Position numbers and translations under genes: made by a program. A DNA stretch of 64,000 nt from NCBI GenBank assembly GCA_015179125.1, contig WHVA01000321.1:1-64000 (forward strand). Direction: 5' to 3'. Positions 42,861-54,339 of this stretch are shown here, piece after piece. Numbering within the stretch: position 1 is the first letter of the stretch; every line of letters starts with the position of its first letter. The notes below the pieces were generated by a model that saw nothing but the letters and a program-made list of their open reading frames with translations, ran no database searches and was not told the origin of the DNA. Source of the DNA: Gautieria morchelliformis. Lineage: Eukaryota > Basidiomycota > Agaricomycetes > Gomphales > Gomphaceae.

Positions 42861-45592
42861 GCTGGTTCAACCAGATTTCGATTATATACCGCTGCAATAT
42901 AGTCCTCATCAGTGGTAGATGTCGCGCTGACAGCATAATCATTGGTATTGATGCTGCTGCCTTCAGAGGTCGAATCTTGTTCGAGAACATCTTGAATATC
43001 CTCATAATGATCCTCATAAGCTAGCGTAGTTACATACTCGCTGGCTTGTTTACTAGATTGAGATCTAGTAATGGGACCACGTGAGGTTTGCTGCACTTGT
43101 TGGAGGCGAATCCTTTCGCTTCTCCTGGGTAATTGAGCTTCTGGGGCTCTCTCAATAATCCTTTGATCAGGTTGCAGCTCTTCAAGGTTTTCCTCTGGAG
43201 TGACTTCTATAATTCTTTCGACTTCGCCTTCTTCAGTCAAAATAGGCGCTGGATTAAGCGCTGGTGTCACTGATGGTAGCGGTTTGGTCTGTCTGGGCAT
43301 AGATAGGGCAGGCTCTTCGGTGGAAATGATTGGGACTACCTCTGGTTTAGTCCCTTCAATGAATAGAACATTTCTCTCCACCGAGACCTTGTGTGAATCT
43401 GGCCAATAAATGCAATGGCCGTTGCTCTGTCCTGAGAAGCCTAGCCATCTGGCTTTCTTGGCTCGAGGTAACAGTTTGTCTCCCTGTTTTATCTTCACAT
43501 ACACCTCTTCTCCCCAGGTATGAATATCCCAGAGATCAGGTTTCACTCGATGAATCATCTCATAGGGAGTTTTGTCTGGTAGAGCTCTTGTATGTGTCCG
43601 ATTCTTGATATAATTGGCATGTTGAATCACATATCCCCAAAGATTCTTGGGTAAACTCGATTCAAATATCATGGCACGAGTTCTCTCAATGAGAGTACGA
43701 TTTAAACGTTCTGCAACACCATTGGATTCTGGGGTGTCGTGGACCGTTAGACGATGTTTCGTGCCTTGTTTTGCCAAATGTTGTTCGAACTCTGATCTTT
43801 TATATTCACCCCCTCGATCAGAGACAAGTGCTTTAATGTACACATTTCTCTGACGAAGCATCATTGCTTCATAGAGCTTGTACTTCGAGAAGGTTTCTCC
43901 CTTGGTTGCCATCAAGTAGACTACTGATTCTCTTGAGTAGTCATCAATAAAAGAGACATATTATGCCTTTTTATCGATCGTGAGGTGTCTTGAGGGTCCC
44001 CAGATATCGGAATAAATCTGGTCACCAAATTTTGATGCTCGGTCTCTGGGTTCCTTCGGAAGAGACTTGCGTGTCATCTTTGATTGGATACACGCATCGC
44101 AAGTTACCTTGTCACCTATAGAGCTCTTGTCAATGCCTAGAGCCATGTTATGATCGAGGAAATATTTTAGAGTCTTGTGAGATATATGCCCCATCTTTTT
44201 GTGAATTTCCATGGCTGATAAGCACTGATAGGCTTCATTTTCAGGTCGTTGGAGATCTAGTGTGTATAGTCCATTCAATTTCGGCGCTTTCATCAGCAGC
44301 TTCCCAGTGCAATTCGATATACGACAGTCTTGGTTGGCAATCTTCGTCTGGTAGCCTGCATCATCGCACCGGCCAATAGAGACAAGGGTGAAGGCAATTT
44401 TGGGTGCATATAACGTGTCCTTCAATATTATTTCAACTGTCTCATCACTAGCCTTACTGGATAATACGAGCAAGCCTTGACCAAAGGCATCAAAAGTACC
44501 TTTGTCTGCTGCTTGAATTGTCCTTGGCTGTGAAAAGGGGCAGTAGTTCCTCAGCAAACTCTTGTGAGGCGTCATGTGAGAACTGGCACCCGTATCCAGG
44601 ATCACAATAGCTTTAGATGAGCCTTTGCCTAATGCCAAACACTCGAAGTTGGCAAATGCAATAGGACTCTCATCCTTCTCTTCAGAGGAGCTTTCTTCAG
44701 CTACATTCGCTTTTGCCTTCCCTTTCTTTTTCTTCAACTTGGACTTCTTCTTCTGCCTCGGTCCCTGGCCTTCTTTTCCACCTCCTTTAGCCCAACAGTT
44801 TTCAATAGAGTGTCCGGGCTTTTTACAGGTTGCACAAGTTATCTGCGCCTTCTTGGCCTTGGTAGATGTTCCCACAAATACTTGTTCCTCCTGAGAAATA
44901 GACAAAGTCTTTCACCTATCGTATTGAGCCTTCAATACCCTGGTGATATCATCAGGAACTAATGGCTTTCCACATTCTTCAAGAGAGGTAGTAAGGGCAT
45001 ACATCACCGACTCATAGGAGGGTGGTAATGAGGCAAGTATGATGTCCATGAACTCGGATTCTGATATCTTGGCTCCCATATCATTGAGACGAGCATATAA
45101 ATCTTGGGCCTTATCCAAGTGTTCTCTCAAGTCTCCATCTTCGGCACATTTGATGTTTCGAAGCTGTCTTTGGAGATTCGTGAGGACCATCTTGGGTTTC
45201 TTGGTCATTTCAACAACCAACGTATCCCAGACTTCCTTCGCTGTCTTCTTCTTCTGAAGCATCAGAGCCAATGACTCTGCCACAGAGAGCATAACCTGAA
45301 TCTTCACCTGGCCTTCTCTAGCAAGGTATTTTTCGAGCCTTTCCCCAGCTTTTTCCACTTGTGCCTCCTCCACATCAGTGAGAGTATGGCCAACAGGGAA
45401 TGTTGGAGGATCAGGGGGCTTAACAGCAACTCCCTCTATATGTCTCAATAGATTCTTTGACTCGAAATAGCTTTGGAGGGTTGCATGCCATAATGGCCAA
45501 TTACTGCCATCTGTGGCAAGCTTCTCCACTCCTAGCACCTTTGTAGATTGTTCTCCGGGGCCCATAACCGTGTAGAAACTCGGTTTGGGCAA
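42861..45592 (-). mobile_element. Ty1/Copia fossil, minus strand
   Basis: Parts from right to left: Gag (45592-44912, with LWHATLQSYFESK and an LRNIKCAEDG region), a CCHC knuckle (CATCKKPGHSIENC, about 44830), protease (ILDTGASSHMT, about 44590), GAG-pre-integrase (HKKMGHIS...CDACIQSKM, about 44190-44070), the integrase core (about 43960-43500), and the integrase tail up to the junction with the Gypsy at about 42860. No reverse transcriptase part is visible. It is incomplete, with only a few breaks in what remains. Confidence 0.9.
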
Positions 45593-46320
45593 GTAGGAGG
45601 TTATATGCCAGATATGAACGATGGGACTTGCAGGAGATTAATAAACTATTTAATGTTCTCCTCAGTGATAGTCAACACTGAGCAATATAAAGGAATGCTA
45701 CCTATTTAATGTTCTACATGTTTTTCAGTTTCATACTATGAAAGTACACTATTAAACTCACCTCCTCAGTGATAGTCAACACTGAGGAGGGGAGGCTGCG
45801 CATGGGCTTGTTTCACTCGCATATACGAAGTTCCGGCACTTAAGCGCCCTTCAGGCAATGGTGCGCCCTTCGGATAATTAAGCGCCCATAGAACGTAACA
45901 CGTTAGTGAACAGCCGCAGCTCAAAAAGGAAACTTGTCCACAACCACCCACAAAGGGTCAGTTGGACAGAACATGAAAAGGAGTAGTAATACAGCCTCGA
46001 AAAAATCAAAGAAAATTGTGAAAGGCATAGAATGAATGTCAGCATAGTTTCAGGTCAAAATCAAAAGAAATAACAACAGAAATGTTAGGTTTGGAGCCTG
46101 GTGCACATATGCACCCAACAGAACGGGGGCTCGGTGGTCATGTGCATCACCATGGGAGACAGCACCTGGGGGTCTCCATTCCGGGACACATGCGCCGGGC
46201 TTTCCAAGTCCAGTGATGCCCATGCAATCCAGATCTCCTCGCTACTGCTGTCTTAAATGTTACCATTGGGATTCATTCTATCCAGTTGATGGGACTTGCA
46301 TGGTCCACTCAGGTAGTTAT
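45593..46320. other. Copia upstream region with two matching hairpins
   Basis: CTCCTCAGTGATAGTCAACA occurs twice, at 45658 and 45762. The second copy forms a perfect 11-bp stem, CCTCCTCAGTG/CACTGAGGAGG around ATAGTCAA (45761-45790); the first keeps the loop and a shorter stem. The spacing and place before Gag suggest worn LTR or leader sequence. No gene in 45800-46320. Confidence 0.55.
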
Positions 46321-46386
46321 ACAGGCTATGAGCCTTGATTAGGGTAGTGTGGGCCATCAATGGCGTCCTCGGCCGGCTGGCCAGTC

Positions 46387-46445
46387 GGCATGACGCACGA
46401 CCTAGCCCAAAGCCCACACATTTTGGCCAGGTCGTGCATCATGCC
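46387..46445. other. Imperfect inverted repeat, 17-bp arms
   Basis: GGCATGACGCACGACCT (46387-46403) pairs with AGGTCGTGCATCATGCC (46429-46445) with one mismatch, around a 25-nt loop. Its role is unknown. Confidence 0.75.
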
Positions 46446-46679
46446 AAGTGACCCATTGAACGCATAAAATGTCACGCACATAGAACAGACTATGTGTGAG
46501 ATCCGCAAGATGCAAGATGCTAATCAGTCAGTGTCCAGATCTTGTGCTGGTCCAGCTGTTTCAACAGCGAGGTCCTGCAAGAGCGAAATCCTCCCGCTTG
46601 ACAAAAGAGACCACGGGTTCATGTGTCGTACCCTCAGCGTCATCCTTCTGCTGTCCGGTTGGGGATACAGCATTTGCCT

Positions 46680-47360
46680 TGATGTTCTTGATAGTCTCAG
46701 CGACTTCGGCGACGATCCCAGTCATAGAGTATCCAAAGAGTGTAATAAGTTCCTCTCGGGAATTCGCCTTGCAAGGTCAGCAGCGCTTTCCAGCTCTTGT
46801 TCCCCTGATTCTTTCCTTGCGTCTCCGCACTCATTCTTTCTGCAAATTTGTGGTAAGAGTCACATTTACTCTTCAAGTCGCAGGATCGGCCACAGAGATG
46901 GGCTGTCATGATGCATCTACGTGTGACGTGAGCGTTATCTAGACCACGCGGTTAGGAGACCTACAGATACTTCCAGTCATGCCCGGCAGGCAAGCCACAG
47001 TATTCATCACGGAAATCACAACTTGTGCCGCAAGTGTGGTCCGTATGGCAAGTGTGATCTTTGAAATGATGGCGCGGCTTTATGCAAACAAGGTGGCATT
47101 GCTGACACTGCATTTTACAAAGCAGAATCCCGGCCTTGAGTCGGACAATTGAATCCCTGACATTTTCGTTGGAGCTCCGCAATGTCAGCATGTGAAGACA
47201 ACCTAGACGAGTTACACTCAAGCCAGTCTTGACCATGCTTGATGCGCGCATCACCACGATCGCTAAAGTGAGAACAAAGAGCCGTTACCCATCTTGGATC
47301 CGTTCGGAGGTATTCACTGGTAAACGTGTTTCGTAAGACAATCCACAAATTCACGTATGT
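46680..47360 (-). pseudogene. Cys/His-rich protein fragment (large-GTPase-type tail)
   Basis: Minus-strand pieces in more than one frame: WVTALCSHFSDRGDARIKHG (about 47300-47240), then CQQCHLVCIKPRHHFKDHTC and HTDHTCGTSCDFRDEYCGLP (about 47105-46985), then HLCGRSCDLKSKC...YHKFAERM (46900-46830). The spaced C-x2-C, H-x-C and TDH-x-C pattern is like the zinc-binding C-terminal repeats I recall from very large fungal P-loop GTPase-type proteins. No GTPase domain is present here. Broken and partial. Confidence 0.55.
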
Positions 47361-47369
47361 GGAACATAC

Positions 47370-48280
47370 CTAACATTTCACTAAGACGAGTCTTTTGTAC
47401 TAAATATGTTTGAGCAGGGGTTGACCTGAGAGACTTGAGTCCAGATCATAACGTCCTCGCCGAGCTCAATTCACGACTGGAGACCTACAACCATATATTC
47501 CCATACCGGTCAAACCAGCCATGATGACCGCGGTGACGGGACATGATCAGTTGACAAGTATGTAAACATAGGAGGGTGTTTGGAATTACTATAATATCAG
47601 ATATTTACTAATAAAAGTGACATTCCCATAAAACTCCATCTTCAAATAGTGATATCTTTTCTGAAACTATTCCATCATTAAAAAGCAATTCTGGGAAATA
47701 GTTCTCCATGTTACACGCTAAACAATTAAAGGTCATTTAATAGAATCCATTGTATATGATTTCCTTCTGTTTATAGATATCTGTTAATACTTTTGTTGGT
47801 ACTCCATTTTTTAAAAACTAAACTGCAGTTCTTTCCATGTAAAATATGTAAGATATTATGGGAGATTTTTAATGCTACAACCTTCCTAATTAAGCAAACC
47901 CACCCAGGTATTCTTAGTATGTTGAATCAAATAGAAATACATTCTAGTTAACTCACCCATTCCGAGGTAACACGTATGTATTTAAAGGTGTCAATGGCAT
48001 ACACATGTATGAAATGTACTATCTAAGGGAGTCTACCTTTTAAAATTCTTAAAGTTCTAACTCACCACAGTGTTTGATAATCTATTCAGCTCTTAAAAGA
48101 TGCTTTGTTTCACAATGTACAAATAAGTTTTAAAAATTCCAAAAGTTTTAAAATCTAAATTATGTTTAAAATAGATTTCAAGTATTTAAATGATCTTAAG
48201 GAGATATTAGAGTTTGATACTTCTTATAGTTTCCGAACAACCTCCATAATTTCACCTGTGGTTCTCCGAGTATCTCACCA
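47370..48280. other. AT-rich stretch, no gene
   Basis: About 900 bp of AT-rich sequence with short open stretches only and no recognised element ends. Confidence 0.6.
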
Positions 48281-48365
48281 CAGTGTAGATGTCTGCTCGT
48301 GAGACAGCTGGCTGTGATATTGGGAGAGAGTGCAATGGCAATGGCCGACATACCTGTGGAATCTG

Positions 48366-49583
48366 TCAATGGGAGGTGTAACCTGATGGAAAGGTTGTCG
48401 GGAAGTTGAAGAGATGATATGCCATGAAAGTGACAAGGAACAAGTAGGCATATGTGCAGGACATCGACAGAAGGCCTCCAACCTGTGCTGAAAGGTCAAG
48501 ATCGTCCATTGACCACACAGGACTAGCGGTGTCGAAATTCCTGATGAGTGCAGTGTGGTACGTCGCCTGCCCAATAATCCTCCTATACCATTGATTGAAC
48601 TGTTGACCACTTTCAGATTCTGTGCGGTGCAGCTCAGCGTATACCTTATGCACGGCGTTTTTGACCATCTGTTTCAAGTTGTCCCATACAATTTGGCCGA
48701 TCCGTACAGCAGCCTCTACCAAAAGCGGTTCCTTGTCGCACATGACCGGTAGCTGTGTTATGAAGGTGATGTCTGAGACCTGATAAGGCGCAACCGCTGC
48801 CTTAGCATGGCGGACGACCTCTTGAAATGGGTCGTTTGCGGAGACAATTCCTGCAACAGTTTGGCGAAAATTTCCAAACAGACTTGTACTCTTTCCTTTC
48901 TTGTCCACCAGCCATCCAGGAAGCACAGCTTGGAGCTCATCCTGATCGCAAATAGCGCCCACAAGCTTCTGTTTCTCCGAGTCAGTCCATCTATCGTCAG
49001 AATCTAGAATGTGAGTGACAATCAGGAACTTATTCTTGCGCCGCTTGTATAGAGACTTGTCCAGCAACTGCTCAGGCTTTATGTTTTGAAGTCCGTCGAT
49101 TTTCACGTTATGAAGTTGCGGGGACATTTTACCGAGCGATCATAAGAGTTCTATAGCATCGAGATCGAGGATCAGAAAGAATAAGGAGGCACAACGAAAA
49201 CTAGTCACCCATTGACACATTGACCTCTTCTTGATTGAGTTTCCATAGCGTATCACTGAGGTCCCTTGCGCTGAAGACATCACTGAGGAGGTGTTTAGAC
49301 AGGCAGTAACCCTGTTTTCTGCACAAGCACCTATAGCTTTTGAGAATCTGCTGAATAGCAGTATTCTCCAGCCCAACTTCAACCTTTCCACAATGTTCAT
49401 GGAGTTTACATTCTGCCTCAGTGTGCTTGGTAACGTCTTGCAATCTCGAATTCGATTCTTCATTTGCTGCTTCCATTTCGTCACGGCAGCGGAGAATCGT
49501 CGTCCGAGGCCAAGATCTGAAAGAATTCCTAGGCCCTCATCATCAAGCTCTTCCCCAAGGCGAATGTTCCTGTCCCAGTCCAT
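48366..49583 (-). CDS. Hypothetical gene (two open stretches)
   Basis: Read from 49583: MDWDRNIRLGEELDDEGLGI with a following coil-like segment (open to 49140; an overlapping frame at 49476-49201 is also protein-like). Then an ATG at 49127 opens 253 codons: MSPQLHNVKIDGLQNIKPEQ, VTHILDSDDRWTDSEKQKLV, FITQLPVMCDKEPLLVEAAV and IGQIVWDNLKQMVKNAVHKV, with a hydrophobic C-terminal stretch (YAYLFLVTFMAYHLF). The even composition suggests a real protein family, but I do not recognise it. It could be one spliced gene or the separated parts of a broken one, perhaps related to the Cys/His-rich pieces on the same strand at 47 kb. Confidence 0.5.
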
Positions 49584-49718
49584 GTCTTAGAAAGAGGCGA
49601 TATGTCGTCATATATATGACAGCAAAACTCATCATATACTTCTCAGGTAACGTGAGCGAATACAAGAAATATCGAGTACACTGCAGTTACAGACTCATAG
49701 TAGCATATCCTCCAGTCC

Positions 49719-50921
49719 TTACAGATAACCCAAGTCCTTCATCCACCCTTGCACATGTCTCGGCGTAATCTGATCCAGTGCCTCATACAGAAACATGAAT
49801 GGTCGAGCCTTCTCTTTACTTGCAACGCAGGTGCGGAACTCAGCGCCGTGACGTCTGAGGTGAGCTTTGATAAAGGAAAATGATTCTTCTATGGGGTTGA
49901 GATCGGGTGAGTATGGCGGAAGATACACTAGCTTGACTCCTCTGTGAACATATGACGTTATTAGACACCGCTTGCGCAAACAGACAGTCGGTAAGATACC
50001 TTTTGGCACACAGGACCTGGACCTCGGGTACGTGGTGTATGGCGCAATTATCCATGACACGAACACTTTGAGGTGTGGGATAAGGGTTCATGACCTCTAA
50101 CAGACCTTCAAGAAACGCAAGAAATGTGCCGCCATTGTATGCGCCCAACTTAATGTCACTATATATAATGCTGTCTTGTGATAGTGCCGGAAGGAGTGAA
50201 AATCTAAAGCAATGTCAGTGATACATAAAAGAGAAGTGTATACAGATTGTGACCTTTCGCCTCTTTGGAAGAGTGCCTGAACACGAGGTCTGCAGCCCTT
50301 AGGAGCCCATCCCATTAGCCTGTAAGTTGTGCGAAGATATATCGCACTTTCATCTGTAAAAACTAGGCATTCGGGTGGCTCAGCACCGATGCATAACTGG
50401 AAAGCCGTCCGTGAACCTTTGCAGCGCTCTGATGCTGCTCGGGAAAGCTGGATTGGAAGCAATACATATTGTGAGCTCCTGCAAGATTTAACAACTCACC
50501 TTCTTTCTTTGCAAACCAAGATTATGGAGTGTCCTCCATACAGTTGAAATACTTACTGTAATGCCATGCTGCACTTCTAGCTCTTCAATGAGCTCATCAA
50601 GGTAAAGGTCCGGTGAGCATTCAAGCAGTGCGAGAAGAAACCATGATAAAATAAGCCATAGTTAAACTCAGGTACAAACAGCTTACTTCGATGAGTTGGT
50701 GACATCTTTGGACCATGAGAGGGCCATCTTGCCTCTGTTACAACATCTCCGATATCGCGCCAGAGCTTGATTGTGCGCTGAACTACGCGCAATGACATGT
50801 CAAGGTCAATTGCAATCTGAGTCGATTTCTTTTGAAGTGTTAATTTCTGGTGTATGACCCGATCCCACAAGTCCTTGCTGTAATGGCGGCGAACAGGATG
50901 AGGGTTGAGAGGGCGAGGCAT
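49719..50921 (-). CDS. IS630/Tc1-mariner-type transposase (DD34E), multi-intron
   Basis: It cuts and pastes a Tc1/mariner-superfamily DNA transposon. Start ATG at 50921 (MPRPLNPHPVRRHYSKDL), an N-terminal helix-turn-helix (STQIAIDLDMSLRVVQRTIK), a second HTH-like segment (YLDELIEELE...SISTVWRTLH), then the catalytic triad: FTDES, VMDNCAIHH, and NPIEESF after YLPPYSPDL. The second D and the E are separated by 34 residues. Introns fit at 50499-50448, 50253-50204 and 49999-49942 (50-58 nt, GT...AG). A further one at 50686-50641 has GTAAGC but ends in GG rather than AG, which may be a worn acceptor. Otherwise frames join cleanly and the stop follows GWMKDLGYL. Convincing terminal inverted repeats were not found. 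Confidence 0.88.
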
Positions 50922-51285
50922 GACTGTTTCCGGAAGTTCCCGAAACAATGATCAAACTTTGATTTCAAAGAGCTATGTATCAACAACGACTAGCCATTAC
51001 TCTATCTAGACTGGTACCTTTGAAAAATATGTAGTTATTTATTAATGCAAACCTTTGGATGCTCACAAAAGGGTGTTTGATCACCCAGCCTAGTGGCCAA
51101 AAATCCAAAACTCAAAAGATTGTTTTGCTTGGATTTCATAGTTCTGTGCCCTAGCTATGGTCAACTTATGTTCAGGTACAAGATCTCAAGGCAATCCAAG
51201 CAGAAACTGGCGAGAAATCCTTGTTTGAGTCTTGCGCGCTAAAACGGAGGCAAACTTGACACGCGCCTTACGTACTGCAAACAGG

Positions 51286-51385
51286 TGTAAAGTTTTTTCA
51301 TGTTAAAAATACTAAAAAAATTTGGAATATCTTTACCAGTTTTTCAGACCAGAAAATCTTTACATGTACCCAGTGTACTCGGATT
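51286..51385. mobile_element. Partial copy of the foldback element end
   Basis: The stretch AAAGTTTTTTCATGTTAAAA through TTTTTCAGACCAGAAAATCT to CCCAGTGTA matches the right arm of the 27074-27473 element. The opposite arm is not present nearby, so this is one end only. It shows the outer end of the family as ...CAGTGT. Confidence 0.75.
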
Positions 51386-51869
51386 CATGGAGGGCTGCGG
51401 TGGCAGCAGTCTCCCTGGAGTCCCCATTCAAGTTTTGGGATGGGATGGGCATACCACACAGATATGCAGCTGCGTTCACATGTCCAGAGCTCATGCCTTG
51501 GCCCTGACTTGCTCAGGTCCAGTTGCAGGGTCATGTGGCTCGAAGCCTTAGAGTGGGTGCACTTGCGGTGCTTGCATATTATCATGGATACCCTTGGGTG
51601 CCTGCTGATGCGAAGCTGGCTCTTTTCTGGGATCTTCTGGAGGTAAGCTGTGACTTTGGTTTGGAGCAGCAGGCTGACTACCCTGTGTGCTCTCCCCCTC
51701 ATTCTCAGCTGATATATCGCTCAGGCCAACGGTGAAGTTACTATCGAATGCGACATTGCGCTCGTTCATCACGCGGTGTTTTCCCGGTCAATAAATCTGG
51801 TGAGCTTGGCTTTCTCTGCTGTATCCAACCCAGCACCCTTCATCCGCCTTTGCATCTAGCTTCCCGTGA
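51386..51869. other. No gene recognised
   Basis: Short plus-strand open stretches (for instance 51322-51507 and 51523-51735) have protein-like composition but no domain I know and no supported start. Confidence 0.4.
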
Positions 51870-53760
51870 TCTTACTTGAGTACCCAGACCTTGGTGCCCC
51901 ATTCCATTAAGTTTGACAAGTCCAGCTTTTTATTCAACATGAGCTCATAGGGGGTTTTCCCATCCAACAGGTAAGTGGATGTGCGGTTCTTGAGCCAAAC
52001 CACGGGCTGAATGGACTCTGGCCATAGGAATTTTGGCATATCGGCTGTGTAGTGCATCATGCGTGCATGCTCTATCAATGTGTGGTTCAGGTGTTCCGCT
52101 ACCCCATTCTGCTCGGGCGTAACATGAACAGTAAGGCTTCAGACTATACTCTTTGACTTCAGATGCTGATCAAAATCCTCGGATAGGTATTCTCCCCCTC
52201 GATCACTTTGAAGTCTTTTGATCTTTGCTCCATGCTGAGCCTCAGCCCATACTCGGTTGTTGCCTGATGTTGCGTTCTTTGGGATGTGTGGGGGAAAGGG
52301 GATGTGTGGTTGCCTCATATTGTTTGTAGCAAGTAAGTGTTTCACTCTTCCTCTTCATCGGTTCAATGTGTGACCAACGGGTGAAATCATCAGTGAAACT
52401 GACGAAGTATTCTCTCCCGGTGTGGTAGGTCCCCACTATGTATCTTTTTGCCAAGCTTTGTAGCTTGCGGCCCTATCCTCTCCTTCAGAATAGGTTTCTG
52501 AGTCATTTTCCCTTGCATGCAAGAGGTGCAGAATATAGGTATGCTCCTATTATCCACCTCAATGCCAGTGGTAATGCCTCTGACTAAGAGGTTTTTGATG
52601 GTGTGTGGGGAGATGTGACCCATCCAGCAATGAAGCTCGTCGATGGAGAGTATCTTCTGCAGGGCATTGGCTGATTCTATATGTGATCCATGTTCCACCT
52701 TATACAGTATATCTCTGAGTGGTATCCTGCCCACAGTCATGTCTTTCACATCTCGGATCATACAATGCTGATCGCGTAGTAGTACAATGAATCCAGCTTT
52801 ATCACATGGCACTAGTGATATTAATGTGAATGCCAAGTCCTGGCAATAAAGTACATCCTTCGGTGTTATATGAGTTGTTGTCTTCCCATGTGGGATGGCA
52901 ATATGCATATCTCCAACACCTGAGGCAATAAAGATACTCTTCTCAGCAGCAGCAATGCATCGGGGTGGGATCTCCTTGGAGGTAATGAACCGGTGACAAT
53001 CCGGGGACATGTGAGTCGAGGCTCCTGAGTTGTAAATGTCAACCTCAGTTCCTTTGTGTTTACTAATCGAGAGAGAGAGTATGTGACTGGCAAATGTGGT
53101 GGTAAAGGCCCACTTGCTGTCTTCGGTCACAGCATTTACCAACTTGCTCCACATTTCCTTGTTGCCATCTTTCCCTTCTTCCCTCTTGATCTACAATCTG
53201 TCTTTATATGCCCCTTTTTACCCCATCTACAGCATTCAATGTCTGGATTCCTGGAATTGTTAGAGCCTCCCATGTGCCTGCCTTTTCCACGGCCTTTGTG
53301 ACTGTGAGTACACTCTTGGTGGCCTCAAGCTGCCACTCCTCTACATTGAGCCGCTCGAATTCTTGGAGTAGGCTCTGGACAACTGTGTCAGGTGTGAGTG
53401 TGACTTGCATGTGTGTTGCTGACAACAAGATAGCATTGATGAGTGGTTGGTATCCTTTTGGCAATGATCATAGGATCACAGTGACAAGGTCATCATTGGT
53501 AAGACCTGCATCCATCCCAGCTAACTGCTCCTGCATTTTCATGAGAGCTTTGAGGTGGGTGCGAACATTGGACTCATCCTTGCACTTCATCTTGTACATC
53601 CTCCACCATATATCAACCTTGACTGTGAGAGCTCTACTCTCATACTTTGCACATATCACATCCCAGACTTTCTTCGCTGAATCCAACTTCCAAACCTCTA
53701 TCAAGAGTGACTCCAGTATTGTCATGAAAATCTGTGCATTGATCAAGGCCTCACGTTAAT
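51870..53760 (-). mobile_element. Second Ty1/Copia fossil, minus strand
   Basis: Parts from right to left: Gag remains (about 53750-53200), protease/capsid-linker region with YNSGASTHMSPD (about 53030), GAG-pre-integrase (LHCWMGHISPHTIKNLL...CTSCMQGKM, about 52640-52500), integrase pieces (SDRGGEYLSEDF about 52190; FLWPESIQPVVWLKNR about 52020). It stops near 51870 with no reverse transcriptase seen. Broken in many places. A short stretch at about 52246-52310 is shared with the KIN4-like kinase relic. Confidence 0.87.
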
Positions 53761-53767
53761 GATATTC

Positions 53768-54217
53768 TGTTAAGGTTGTGTTTCGTACTGTAGTTTGGCT
53801 TTACCAAAGCCAAACTCAGGTCTCAGGTTGGAGGGCTTGGCTTCAACTACGTGGGGTGCACCCACTCAGTGTCTGCCCTAATTTCGGGAGCAGTCTAGCT
53901 TTAAGCCGAGATACGGGTTTTGATATCAAGAAGAGGGTCTCAAGTATGATAAGCTAATTTGATATCTGAACTGGGGAGCTACTGTACATGGCCTGGAGGT
54001 CTATATAGTAAAGTAGTGTGCAGGGTCGCAAACAGAACATGATCGGATCAATGGTCAGGGGAACAAGGGTCAGGCAGATGGGGAACTAACTAGAAAAGGG
54101 AATCAGGGGTGATGGGAAGTGCGAAGGGAAACCCGAAGGAAAGCCAAGAATAACCCAATGTTCATGAATGAGAGCCGAAGCCAAGCTTCGGTCTGGATTC
54201 GGGAACAGATTGTAACA
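53768..54217 (-). mobile_element. 3' LTR of the second minus-strand Gypsy
   Basis: 450 bp from TGTTAAGG to TGTAACA, followed inward by GTACCTTCCCCTT, the complement of a polypurine tract. It is a different family from the TGTTACG LTR. No matching 5' LTR is found beyond 60270. Confidence 0.78.
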
Positions 54218-54339
54218 GTACCTTCCCCTTATGGCTGAACCCATGAGGCCATAAGTGAGATCCTGGAGATCGCAGGGTCGGGGAAGCTACATAAACTTTG
54301 TTTCGCATTCTGCTTGTGTTCTCCCATCATCGTCAAAAA

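Noticed and set aside
49676-51289. TACACTGCAG (49676) and TACACCTG (complement near 51289) as terminal repeats of the IS630/Tc1-type element
   Set aside because: Similarity does not extend beyond a few bases, so element ends could not be defined.
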